Source of the DNA: Chloroflexota bacterium
GTDB lineage: Bacteria > Chloroflexota > Dehalococcoidia > DSTF01 > RBG-16-68-14
Direction: 5' to 3'
Assembly: GCA_022563135.1 (NCBI GenBank)
Contig: JADFNZ010000058.1
Span: forward strand, 1 to 9,733
Length of the DNA: 9,733 nucleotides
How positions within the stretch are numbered: the stretch's first letter is position 1; every line of letters starts with the position of its first letter. Below the pieces are notes generated by a model, which did not search any database, was not told where the DNA came from, and saw only the letters and a list, made by a program, of their open reading frames with translations. This document shows positions 1 through 7,380 of the stretch, one piece after another. The translations under genes were made by a program, and so were the position numbers.

Positions 1-1230
1 TATAGCCATACGCCCGGCAAGGTCCTCAACGATGATACGGGCGACGTCGCCTGCGACCACTACCACCGCTACAAGGAAGACGTGGCGCTGATGAAGGAGC
101 TGGGCCTGAAGGGCTACCGGTTCAGCATCTCCTGGCCGCGCATCTTCCCCTCCGGAAAGGGCGAGGTGAATAAGAAGGGGCTCGACTTCTACAGCCGCCT
201 CATCGACGAGCTGCTGGCGGCGGGCATCACACCGTTCCCTACGCTCTACCACTGGGACCTGCCGCAGGCGATCCAGGACGAAGGCGGCTGGACGAATCGC
301 GAGACCGCGCAGCACTTCGCCGGCTACTGCGCCACCGTGGTCGATCACCTGGGCGACCGGGTGAAGAGCTGGATGATCTTCAACGAGCCATGGGTCTTTA
401 CCATCGTCGGCTACCTCGCCGGCCGTCACCCGCCGGGCGTCCGCGACGCCTCGACGGCGTTGCGCGCGACGCACGTCGTCAACCTAGCGCAGGGGCTGGC
501 CGCGCGCGCCATCCGCGCGACGGGCAAGGCGGAGCAAGTGGGCACCGCCTTCAGCACGACGGGCGTCTACCCGGCGAGCGACAGCGAGGAGGATAGGGCC
601 GCCGCCGAGCGCCGTTTCGCCTTCAGCAACCTCTGGTTCCTGGAGACCGTGCAGCACGGGCGCTATCCGGACGCCTACGTCGGCGGCACCGATCCCGCGC
701 GCTTCGGTGCGGAGCCCGGCGACATGGAGATCGTCAAGGCCCCGCTCGATTTCATCGGCATCAACCTCTACAGCCGTTCCGTCGTCGCGAACGACCCGCA
801 GGACCGCAACCTTGGCGGTCGTGACGTGAACGTCGGCGAAGTGGAGCGCACGGAGTTCGGCTGGGAGGTCTACCCGGAGGCGATCCACGACGTGGTGATG
901 CGCATCTGGCGCGACTACCAGCTCCCGATCTACATCACGGAGAACGGCTGCTCCTATGGCGACGCGCCGAACGAGCAGGGCGTCGTTGACGACCAGCGGC
1001 GCATCAGCTTCTACCAGCGCTACATCGCCCAGGTCGCCCGCGCGATCGACGAAGGCGCGGACGTGCGCGGCTACTACGCCTGGAGCCTGATGGACAACTT
1101 CGAGTGGGCGATGGGCTACAGCCAGCGCTTCGGCCTCGTCTACGTCGACTACGAGACGCAGCAGCGCACCATCAAAAACAGCGGCCACTGGTACAAAGAC
1201 GTCATCGCCAACAACGGCTACGCGTACTAA
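1..1230 (+). CDS. Beta-glucosidase, glycoside hydrolase family 1 (5'-partial)
   Basis: Retaining GH1 enzyme that hydrolyses terminal beta-linked glucose or related sugars from cello-oligosaccharides and glycosides; probably cytoplasmic, although the N-terminus is not visible. The reading frame is open from base 1 and already reads SHTPGKVLNDDTGDVACDHY, a typical GH1 N-terminal stretch, so the gene starts upstream and lacks perhaps 20-40 residues. With the first full codon as residue 1 (409 residues to the TAA at 1228-1230), the acid/base glutamate is E129 in FNEP and the nucleophile is E314 in ITENG. HWDLPQAI and the aglycone/-1 site segment WSLMDNFEW (bases 1081-1107) are also present. All catalytic motifs are intact, so the enzyme is probably active. 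Exact substrate preference (beta-glucosidase, galactosidase or fucosidase) cannot be told from sequence. It converges on the DinB-like gene. The first internal ATG (base 82) is not the start, because conserved sequence precedes it. Confidence 0.95.
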   Translation, partial: YSHTPGKVLNDDTGDVACDHYHRYKEDVALMKELGLKGYRFSISWPRIFPSGKGEVNKKGLDFYSRLIDELLAAGITPFPTLYHWDLPQAIQDEGGWTNRETAQHFAGYCATVVDHLGDRVKSWMIFNEPWVFTIVGYLAGRHPPGVRDASTALRATHVVNLAQGLAARAIRATGKAEQVGTAFSTTGVYPASDSEEDRAAAERRFAFSNLWFLETVQHGRYPDAYVGGTDPARFGAEPGDMEIVKAPLDFIGINLYSRSVVANDPQDRNLGGRDVNVGEVERTEFGWEVYPEAIHDVVMRIWRDYQLPIYITENGCSYGDAPNEQGVVDDQRRISFYQRYIAQVARAIDEGADVRGYYAWSLMDNFEWAMGYSQRFGLVYVDYETQQRTIKNSGHWYKDVIANNGYAY

Positions 1231-1249
1231 GGCCGGGTCGTTTGGGAAT

Positions 1250-1277
1250 GTAGGGGCGATTCGCGAATCGCCCCTAC
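1250..1277. repeat. 28-nt perfect palindrome, REP-like, possible bidirectional terminator
   Basis: The element reads GTAGGGGCGATTCG followed by its exact reverse complement, centred on TTCGCGAA. All 14 base pairs match, with no loop and no mismatches. It begins 20 nt after the GH1 stop codon and lies in the convergent gap before the DinB-like gene. No T-run follows on either strand, so a classical intrinsic terminator is not shown. I recall similar GTAGGGGCGA...TCGCCCCTAC palindromes as dispersed intergenic repeats in high-GC environmental genomes, but copy number in this genome is unknown. It could terminate transcription from both sides, or be a REP or MITE relic. Confidence 0.75.
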
Positions 1278-1322
1278 GGATGGCGATGTGCCGCCGTCAC
1301 TTGTCGATAGGTGGGATGGCGC

Positions 1323-1357
1323 GGGAGGTCTCGACCCAGACGGGCAAGATTCCTCCC
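1323..1357 (-). terminator. Imperfect hairpin just after the DinB-like stop codon
   Basis: Read on the minus strand, the DinB-like TAG (1360-1358) is followed at once by GGGAGG, and its complement CCTCCC ends the element (+ strand GGGAGG at 1323-1328, CCTCCC at 1352-1357). Inner pairs TCT/AGA and CCC/GGG can extend the stem with bulges. No T-tract follows, so the call as a transcription terminator rests only on position and pairing. Confidence 0.3.
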
Positions 1358-1879
1358 CTACGTCGATGTTGCCGCCCGCTCCGCCAGCTCTTTCACCTCG
1401 CCTAGCTGAGCGAGGTGGCCTTCCTCGTGTTCGAGGGCGATCTCGACGAGCTGGCGGATGCTCAGCCGGCCCCTCTCCGCGTGGTTGCCCGTTCGCGCCC
1501 AGTTCCAGTGCACGAGGTCGGCGAGCATCTCAACCGTTTCAGCGCGCTGCTGCGAGAACTCGTGCAGGGTATCCTGGATCAGCGCCTCCTGGGGGTTTCG
1601 CTCCCGCAGCACCTCTTCCTGGTCCCACGATTCGAGGAAGGGCTCCTCCAGGTTGATCATCTTGTGGAGCCGCTCGTGGAGGAACTGCCCGTCGTCGCGC
1701 AGATGGCCGCAGATCTCCTTGATCGACCACTCGCCCTCCGCCGGCCGGTGCAGAAGCGCGTCATCCGGCAGGCCGTCGATGAGGTCGCGCAGGCGAGGCG
1801 TGATCGAGTTCAGGCGCTCCACCAGGTCCTGGTGGCCGCCGCTGCCGGGCTCGCTGCGGGGGTACGTGAAGGCGCCCAT
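1358..1879 (-). CDS. DinB-like four-helix-bundle metalloprotein (YfiT/DinB superfamily)
   Basis: Predicted 173-residue cytoplasmic protein of the DinB superfamily, four-helix bundles that usually bind a divalent metal through a three-histidine site. Some members are thiol-dependent transferases (bacillithiol or mycothiol) and many have no known reaction. Visible marks are WSIKEICGHL in helix 2 (H59) and the C-terminal HEEGHLAQL with an H-x3-H pair (H151, H155); together these make the usual His triad. Start choice: an in-frame ATG exists 12 codons upstream (1915-1913), but a good minus-strand promoter (-35 TTGACT, 17-nt spacer, -10 TACACT) predicts transcription starting near 1899, downstream of that ATG. 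The ATG at 1879-1877 is therefore preferred, giving MGAFTYPR. No strong Shine-Dalgarno is seen for either start. The gene is divergent from the transglycosylase gene and convergent with GH1, so it is probably monocistronic. Substrate and physiological role are unknown. Confidence 0.8.
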   Translation of the reverse strand: MGAFTYPRSEPGSGGHQDLVERLNSITPRLRDLIDGLPDDALLHRPAEGEWSIKEICGHLRDDGQFLHERLHKMINLEEPFLESWDQEEVLRERNPQEALIQDTLHEFSQQRAETVEMLADLVHWNWARTGNHAERGRLSIRQLVEIALEHEEGHLAQLGEVKELAERAATST

Positions 1880-1886
1880 GGTTCGC

Positions 1887-1915
1887 TTTACGCGTTCAGG
1901 GGCGAAGTGTAGCAT
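1887..1915 (+). promoter_or_regulatory. Weak candidate promoter for the lytic transglycosylase gene
   Basis: TTTACG (1887-1892, 4 of 6 to TTGACA), 17-nt spacer, TAGCAT (1910-1915, 5 of 6 to TATAAT). The predicted start near 1922 leaves about 30 nt of leader before the start codon at 1953. Its -10 box overlaps the -10 of the opposing DinB promoter, so the two would compete for polymerase. The match is modest. Confidence 0.3.
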
Positions 1916-1934
1916 TGAGAATATCGGCAGTCAA
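1906..1934 (-). promoter_or_regulatory. Predicted sigma-70-type promoter for the DinB-like gene
   Basis: On the minus strand, TTGACT (1934-1929, 5 of 6 to consensus) is followed by a 17-nt spacer and TACACT (1911-1906, 4 of 6). The predicted transcript start is near 1899, leaving about 20 nt before the ATG at 1879. It overlaps the candidate plus-strand promoter of the divergent transglycosylase gene. Prediction by eye only. Confidence 0.45.
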
Positions 1935-1952
1935 TCGAAGCGAGAGACCCGT

Positions 1953-4187
1953 ATGATGCGCCTCCGCCAACAGCTTACTCCACCACGGATCCTCTCCGTG
2001 CTCTTCATCGCCCTGCTCGCGACGGTGGCCGCCTGCAACGGATCGTCCGGCGGCGAGACGCCCGGGCCGGCGACCACCGGCACGCCGCCAGCGCTATCGC
2101 CGGACCTCGCCGCCGCTGCTGAGTTCGCAACGCTCGGCCAGTACGAGGAGGCGATCGAGGTCTACGGCACGACGATCGCAGAGGGACCGGCCGAGGACCG
2201 TCTGGCCGCGCGCGTTGGCCTCGCGCAGGTCTACCTGGACGATCGCCAGGAGGACGCTGCGTCGGAGCAACTCGAGGCGTATTTGGAGGAGGCGCCGCCG
2301 GAGGCGGACGTCCTCCGCGCCCAATTCCTGCTCGCGGAGGCGCTGGCGCGCAAGGGGGACTGGTCGGGCGCGCTCTCGCTCTACGACGGCTACATCGAGG
2401 CCAGCGGCCCCGTCGCGGTCTACGCCCGGCTGGGCCGCGTCGAGGCGCTCCTACGACTCGACAGGGTGTTGGAGGCGGGCGACGAAGCTGAGGCGCTGCT
2501 CGATGAAAGCCTCCCCCGCTTGGCGCTTGCGGCGCTGGCTCGTCGCGTTGCGGAGGCGCTGGAGCCCTCGCAGCCCGGCGCGGCGCTCGCCTGGTGGGAC
2601 CGGCTGGGCGATGCGAGCGCGTCCGCGAGCGAGAAGGCGCTCGCGCTGTGGCGGGCGTCGCTGATCCGGCGCGATCAAGGGGACGCCTCGGCTACGGCCG
2701 ATGCCTGGGCGACGATCATGCAGCGCTACGCCGATTCGGCGACCGCCCGCGAGATCGTAGACGCGTTCGCGCCGGAGGAGGTCTCGCTGGATCCGGTGTA
2801 TACCGGCCACGTCCTGTTCCACGCCCGCCGCGACGCCGATGCTCGCCGTGACCTGCTGGCGTCCATCGAGCGCAATGAAGACGGCGACCGCTCGCTCGCC
2901 GCGAATGCGGCCTACTATCTCGCCCGCCTGGACGAACGGGCGGGGAACGCCTCGGCCGCCATCGCGGGCTACGATCGCGTCGTCGAGCTGGACACGACTA
3001 TCGACTCTGCGGACGACGCGCTCTGGAGGCGGGCACGGCTTCTCTCGCGCAACGGTAGAGCGGCGGAAGCGATCGCTAGCTATCGCCGGCTGGCGGAGCA
3101 GTTCGATTCGCAGCGCGCCGCGGACGCTCGCTTTCTCCTGGCGCTGTTCGAGTTCGATGGCGGCCGCGCCGATCAGGCGGCCAAGGCGTTCGCGGAGATC
3201 GCGGCCCGCGCGAGCGGGGAGGAGCGGTGGCGCGCCTTACTCTGGCAGGGTAAGGCGCTGGACGCCGGAGGCGACGCCGACGCCGCCCGCGCCGCGTGGA
3301 GCGCGCTGGAGCAGGAGGCCCCGTTCGACCACTACGGGCTGCGTTCCGCCGTCCTGCTCGGGAGGCCGGTGGAGAGCCTGCAGAGCGCAGACCTCGTGGA
3401 GCGGCATCTGGTCGACTGGGACGCGATTGACCGGTGGCTCCGGGCGACGTTCGGCGAAGACGGCTCTGCCATCCGCGCGACCATCCTCTTTAGCGAGCGC
3501 CTTGTGCTGGCGAGGGAGCTGCTCGATCTGGGGATGCGGGAGAGAGCCGCGGCCGAGCTCGCAGCGCTGCTGGACGAGGCCGGGGGCAGTCCGGCGGAGC
3601 TGGCGCTGCTCGCCCAGCGCTACGACGGCCTCGGTCTGGCCGACCTCGCTGCGCGTGCGGCCTTGCGACTGCTGGACGCGGCGCCGGAAGATGCCGCCGC
3701 CAGTGCGCCCGATGACCTCTGGCGGCTGGCCTATCCCGTGCCGTTTCTGCCGGCCGTGGCCGCGGCCGCGGAGGCCGAAGGCATCTCACCGCTGTTGCTT
3801 TTCGCGCTCGTCCGTCAGGAGAGCCTCTTCGATCCGCTCGCCGGCTCCACTGCGGGCGCCCTCGGACTGACGCAGGTCATCCCGCCGACAGGCGAGGGCA
3901 TCGCCAGCGCTCTGGGCGTTACTAGCTTCGAACCTGCGGATCTGTTCCGTCCCGCCCTGAGCCTGCGCTTCGGCGCATACTACTTGCAGGAGCAGATGCA
4001 GGCGTTTGGCGAGAGCGCTCAGTATGCCCTGGCCGCGTACAACGCGGGCCCCGGCAACGCGCAGGTCTGGCTTGCCAGAGCGGGGGACGATGTCGATCGC
4101 TTCGTGGAGGAGATCGCCTTCGCGGAGACGAAGGCCTACGTCAAGCTGGTGCTGGAGCACCTGGCCCGCTATCGGCAGCTCTACTAG
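1953..4187 (+). CDS. Lipoprotein soluble-type lytic murein transglycosylase (Slt70-like, TPR + SLT domain)
   Basis: Predicted 744-residue exported lipoprotein that cleaves the MurNAc-GlcNAc bond of peptidoglycan without water, leaving 1,6-anhydromuropeptides. The N-terminus (MMRLRQQL, then a hydrophobic run) ends in a lipobox, VAAC, with the lipidated cysteine at residue 28. A Gly/Thr/Pro linker follows to about residue 50. Residues ~55-590 are Ala-rich paired helices of TPR/Slt70 superhelix type (for example around QYEEAIEVY and NASAAIAGYDRVVEL), with a typical linker motif FDHYGLR near 461. The catalytic SLT domain (~594-744) carries RQESLFDP with catalytic E623, then GALGLTQVIPPTG, and AAYNAGPGN with Y696. 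The length is somewhat above E. coli Slt70 (about 645). Tandem ATGs at 1953 and 1956 follow GAGAG (1942-1946). The frame is open further upstream to 1458, but that part is antisense to the DinB-like gene and lies before the signal peptide. It stands alone, convergent with rimM. Confidence 0.9.
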   Translation: MMRLRQQLTPPRILSVLFIALLATVAACNGSSGGETPGPATTGTPPALSPDLAAAAEFATLGQYEEAIEVYGTTIAEGPAEDRLAARVGLAQVYLDDRQEDAASEQLEAYLEEAPPEADVLRAQFLLAEALARKGDWSGALSLYDGYIEASGPVAVYARLGRVEALLRLDRVLEAGDEAEALLDESLPRLALAALARRVAEALEPSQPGAALAWWDRLGDASASASEKALALWRASLIRRDQGDASATADAWATIMQRYADSATAREIVDAFAPEEVSLDPVYTGHVLFHARRDADARRDLLASIERNEDGDRSLAANAAYYLARLDERAGNASAAIAGYDRVVELDTTIDSADDALWRRARLLSRNGRAAEAIASYRRLAEQFDSQRAADARFLLALFEFDGGRADQAAKAFAEIAARASGEERWRALLWQGKALDAGGDADAARAAWSALEQEAPFDHYGLRSAVLLGRPVESLQSADLVERHLVDWDAIDRWLRATFGEDGSAIRATILFSERLVLARELLDLGMRERAAAELAALLDEAGGSPAELALLAQRYDGLGLADLAARAALRLLDAAPEDAAASAPDDLWRLAYPVPFLPAVAAAAEAEGISPLLLFALVRQESLFDPLAGSTAGALGLTQVIPPTGEGIASALGVTSFEPADLFRPALSLRFGAYYLQEQMQAFGESAQYALAAYNAGPGNAQVWLARAGDDVDRFVEEIAFAETKAYVKLVLEHLARYRQLY

Positions 4188-4429
4188 CGCTCCTCCGACT
4201 CGATGCCGAGGAAGCGCAGTCGCGAGGTCACCCTGAGCGCTAATGGTGTACGTGGCATCTGTCATTCTGAGCCCTTCGCGGTCGCTCTGGACAAGCTGCG
4301 CGAAGAATCTCGTGGCAATTGAAGAGGAACTAGGCTGCGCTAGGCTGAAGCCCGACTAGCAGTGTGGCGCTGGGAGCTGCGCAGAGAGGGCGGGCATGGA
4401 GCCGTTGCTCTCGAAGAGGAAGCGGCGGT
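4188..4429. other. Convergent intergenic region between the transglycosylase gene and rimM
   Basis: This 242-nt gap has no credible gene. It holds the degenerate repeat at 4227-4317 and a short 10-bp-period duplication of CTAGGCTG (4330-4337 and 4340-4347). No T-run-tailed hairpin that would mark a standard intrinsic terminator for either gene was seen. The trmD and rplS genes that often follow rimM are not here. Confidence 0.6.
4227..4317. repeat. Degenerate dispersed repeat (GTCAYYCTGAGC family), two partial copies
   Basis: Two adjacent segments share the same opening and ending. GTCACCCTGAGCGC begins at 4227 and runs to CGTGGCA (4250-4256); GTCATTCTGAGCCC begins at 4261 and runs to CGAAGAATCTCGTGGCA (to 4317). 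The second contains inverted arms CTTCGCG (4274-4280) and CGCGAAG (4299-4305), which can form a stem. From memory, CATTCTGAGC...GAAGAATCTC and CACCCTGAGC...GAAGGGTC are recurrent intergenic motifs in Chloroflexota and other environmental genomes; that was not tested here. Its place between two convergent genes (slt and rimM) would suit a transcription-end or REP-type element. Confidence 0.55.
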
Positions 4430-5005
4430 CTACGGTCGCTTTGGCGGCTTCCGCGCTCGCCGCTCCAGACCCGCGAGCAGCGACACCACCATGCGGCGTC
4501 CTTTCACGTCCACCCGCTTGATCACCGAGTCGATGGCCGGGATTAGTAGTTCGCCGCTATCGTCGCGGACGATGTAGACGTCGTTCGCGCCGGTCTCCAG
4601 CACCTCGTCCAACCGTCCGAGCGCTCTGCCGCTTTCGTCCACCACTTCCATGCCCACAACATCGAACCGGAAGTACTGATCCTCGGCCAGCGGCGGCAGC
4701 TCCTGCTCCGGCACCTCTAGCAGCACGTCGCGGAGCGCCTCGGCCTCCGTCCGCGACTCGATGCCCTCCAGCTCCACCAGGAGCCGTCCGCGGTGCGTGC
4801 GCGTGTGCCTGACCGTGTAGGCGGTTCCGCGCGCCCAGAGCTGAGCGCCGGGCTGGAAGCGTTCTGGAAAGTCCGTCAGGGGAACGACGGTCAGTTCACC
4901 GCGCAGGCCTCGCGGCGCGGTAACGAAGCCGACCGCGACAAAGCCGTTGCTGGGGGGAGGGAGCGGGCGCGCTACCCGACGCTGCCCAGGGCGCTCTCGG
5001 GCCAC
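4430..5005 (-). CDS. rimM: Ribosome maturation factor RimM
   Basis: RimM binds ribosomal protein S19 and helps fold the head of the 30S subunit and process 16S rRNA; it is cytoplasmic. The 191-residue protein has the two standard domains. The N-terminal RimM barrel (~20-100) contains GFVTAPRGLRGEL and TDFPERF. The C-terminal PRC-barrel (~104-185) contains LPPLAEDQYFRFDVVGMEV, LETGANDVYIV, LLIPAI and VIKRVDV. A basic, Pro-rich stretch of about 20 residues precedes the first domain, and the tail (ARKPPKRP) is basic. The start is GTG at 5005-5003, because no ATG occurs before the conserved domain. No Shine-Dalgarno is visible upstream, so translation may depend on coupling to khpA, whose stop lies 15 nt upstream. 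It is the last gene of the ffh-rpsP-khpA-rimM operon; in many bacteria trmD and rplS follow, but here they do not. Confidence 0.95.
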   Translation of the reverse strand: MARERPGQRRVARPLPPPSNGFVAVGFVTAPRGLRGELTVVPLTDFPERFQPGAQLWARGTAYTVRHTRTHRGRLLVELEGIESRTEAEALRDVLLEVPEQELPPLAEDQYFRFDVVGMEVVDESGRALGRLDEVLETGANDVYIVRDDSGELLIPAIDSVIKRVDVKGRRMVVSLLAGLERRARKPPKRP

Positions 5006-5020
5006 GGAGGAGAACCCGGG

Positions 5021-5251
5021 CTAGTCGCCGATATCGAGGCTCACCCGCACGCCGCTGCGGCTGGCGGCCGCCTTGAGCAGGCTGCGCATCGCGTTCGCGA
5101 TCCGCCCCTGCCTGCCGATCACCTTGCCCATGTCGTCGTCCGCTACGTAGAGGTGGTAGACGAGGTAATCGCCGTCCTCTTCCTCCTCGACCTCGACGGC
5201 GTCCGGCTCATCCACGAGGCCGCGCGCCATGAACTCGACGAGCTCCTTCAT
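5021..5251 (-). CDS. khpA: KH-domain RNA-binding protein KhpA (YlqC family)
   Basis: Small 76-residue protein, essentially one KH domain, that binds RNA; in Firmicutes KhpA pairs with KhpB/Jag and influences cell division and RNA stability. The KH signature is MGKVIGRQGRIANAMRSLLK, with the nucleic-acid-binding GxxG loop at residues 46-49 (GRQG). An acidic patch EVEEEEDGD precedes it (20-28), and the length is normal for the family. The ATG (5251-5249) overlaps the rpsP stop as ATGA, which is classic translational coupling; a GAGGAG lies about 11 nt upstream. It sits between rpsP and rimM exactly as in the Bacillus-type ffh-rpsP-ylqC-rimM order, minus ylqD. Identity is supported by both motif and neighbours. 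Confidence 0.93.
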   Translation of the reverse strand: MKELVEFMARGLVDEPDAVEVEEEEDGDYLVYHLYVADDDMGKVIGRQGRIANAMRSLLKAAASRSGVRVSLDIGD

Positions 5252-5868
5252 TCTTTGGTCTGCTCCTCGCCATCGCCGGCCGCCTCGTCCGCGGCGGGCT
5301 TCTCATCTTTGCTTGCCTCTCCGGCGTCGGGCTTCTCCTCTTCGGCTGCCTCGTCCGCGGCGGGCGGCGCCTCAGCCTCCGCTTCTGCAGCGGCCTTCTC
5401 CTGATCAGGCTCGGCTTTGGCGTCTGCGGGCGGCGCCTCAGCCTCCGCTTCCGCGGGCGGCTCGTCGGCCGCCGCAGCCGGGGCCTTGGGCTCTGCGGTC
5501 GGCGCCTCAGCCTTCGCTTCCGCAGCCGTCTCCGGGGCCGCGGCTTCCGCGGCAGGCGCCTCCTCCTTCGCCGCCTCCTTCGCGCGCTGGTTGCCGAGTT
5601 CGATACGCGTCTTCAGCTTGGCCGGGATCTCGGCGATGCCTTGGATCGCCAGGAGCTTGGCCACGCGGTCCGAAGGCTGAGCGCCGCGGTCGAGCCAGTG
5701 GCGGGCGCGGTCGGCATCGATCACGATGGTGGACGGGTTGTCGAGCGGATGGTAGTGGCCGAGCGTATCCACGAAGGCGCCGTCGCGGGGCTTGCGCGAG
5801 TCAGCCACGACGATGCGGTATGAGGGCTGCTTTTTCTTGCCCACCCGGCGTAGTCGGATTCGGAGCAC
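5248..5868 (-). CDS. rpsP: 30S ribosomal protein S16 with long acidic Ala/Glu-rich C-terminal tail
   Basis: S16 is a primary-binding protein of the 30S body. Residues 1-~80 match the family closely: MLRIRLRRVGKKKQPSYRIV, ADSRKPRDGAFVDTLGHYHP, and HWLDRGAQPSDRVAKLL. S16 is usually 80-100 residues, but this protein has 206. From about residue 97 to the end it is a low-complexity tail of Ala, Glu, Pro, Asp and Lys, predicted disordered and strongly acidic. The motif AEAEAEAPPA recurs at 139-148 and 161-170. The underlying DNA is a tandem repeat (separate entry). The start is GTG (5868-5866), supported by AGGGAGG 5 nt upstream and by the exact family N-terminus. It begins 10 nt after the ffh stop and ends in an ATGA overlap with khpA. 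The tail encodes no recognised domain, and its role is unknown. A frameshift artefact is unlikely, because frame and operon overlap are maintained to the end. Confidence 0.95.
   Translation of the reverse strand: MLRIRLRRVGKKKQPSYRIVVADSRKPRDGAFVDTLGHYHPLDNPSTIVIDADRARHWLDRGAQPSDRVAKLLAIQGIAEIPAKLKTRIELGNQRAKEAAKEEAPAAEAAAPETAAEAKAEAPTAEPKAPAAAADEPPAEAEAEAPPADAKAEPDQEKAAAEAEAEAPPAADEAAEEEKPDAGEASKDEKPAADEAAGDGEEQTKE
5282..5523. repeat. In-frame tandem repeat, period ~66 nt, in the rpsP tail
   Basis: A 26-nt identical block occurs at 5360-5385 and 5426-5451 (offset 66 nt, 22 codons). A further 18-nt identity links 5282-5299 with 5348-5365 (also offset 66). The segments 5423-5454 and 5492-5523 match at 30 of 32 positions (offset 69, 23 codons). 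All offsets are multiples of three, so copy-number change would alter tail length without breaking the frame or the khpA overlap. A weaker further unit may lie near 5541-5575. Confidence 0.8.
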
Positions 5869-5873
5869 GTAAA

Positions 5874-5878
5874 CCTCC

Positions 5879-5880
<2 letters not shown>
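5874..5880 (-). promoter_or_regulatory. Strong ribosome binding site of rpsP overlapping the ffh stop codon
   Basis: On the minus strand AGGGAGG (5880-5874) stands 5 nt before the GTG start of rpsP and shares bases with the ffh TAG (5881-5879). It fixes the rpsP start. A ribosome terminating on ffh would cover it, suggesting coupled translation. It is the clearest Shine-Dalgarno in the window. Confidence 0.75.
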
Positions 5881-7213
<1,333 letters not shown>

Positions 7214-7221
7214 GTCGATTC

Positions 7222-7251
7222 ATTCTACGTTCGCGCTGGAATGGTGGTCAA
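7222..7251 (-). promoter_or_regulatory. Promoter of the ffh-rpsP-khpA-rimM operon, predicting a near-leaderless mRNA
   Basis: On the minus strand TTGACC (7251-7246, 5 of 6 to consensus), 18-nt spacer, TAGAAT (7227-7222, 5 of 6). The usual spacing puts the first transcribed base near 7215 (an A), only about 2 nt before the ffh ATG at 7213. No Shine-Dalgarno precedes the ATG, which fits initiation without a leader. Prediction by eye. Confidence 0.55.
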
Positions 7252-7292
7252 GGAAGGTGCGTACCAGCACCGCGGACGCTCTTCGGGAACCA

Positions 7293-7378
7293 GCCACAAA
7301 ATGGCACAGATTGACGCCCATGCTTCAATTGCCCGCGCTGGGAAATCTAATCTGTGCCTGTCTGTGTTCGTCTGTGGC
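7293..7378. repeat. Nested inverted repeat with three 10-bp-phased TCTGTG motifs
   Basis: The left arm has GCCACA (7293-7298) and GGCACAGATT (7303-7312); the right arm has their exact complements AATCTGTGCC (7349-7358) and TGTGGC (7373-7378). The right arm contains TCTGTG at 7351, 7361 and 7371, a period of exactly 10 bp. The left arm is about one 10-bp unit shorter, so the structure would fold with a bulge. It lies between the divergent ffh and cyclotransferase genes. Similar ATCTGTG...TCTGTGGC strings are, to my memory, dispersed in many environmental genomes; family and copy number were not checked. Confidence 0.6.
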
Positions 7379-7380
7379 CA

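Noticed and set aside
484..1188. Long minus-strand open frame (234 codons) opposite GH1
   Set aside because: A shadow of high-GC codon use over a gene with all GH1 catalytic motifs; its Val/Arg/Asp-rich translation has no recognisable domain.
1394..1417. 8-bp stem, 8-nt loop hairpin (CACCTCGC/GCGAGGTG) near the end of the DinB-like gene
   Set aside because: It lies inside the coding sequence for the conserved HLAQLGE region and has no T-tract, so it is probably a coding coincidence.
1458..1952. Upstream in-frame extension of the transglycosylase gene (would give 909 residues)
   Set aside because: It is antisense to the DinB-like gene, has no family features, and would put 165 residues before a clear lipoprotein signal peptide.
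2839..3870. 343-codon plus-strand frame inside the transglycosylase gene
   Set aside because: Arg/Ser/Pro-rich out-of-frame shadow inside a well-supported gene; no domain.
7351..7380. Three TCTGTG units considered as a CRISPR or microsatellite array
   Set aside because: The units are 6 bp at a 10-bp period with 4-bp gaps, far too short for CRISPR repeats and spacers; reported instead as a phased motif in an inverted repeat.
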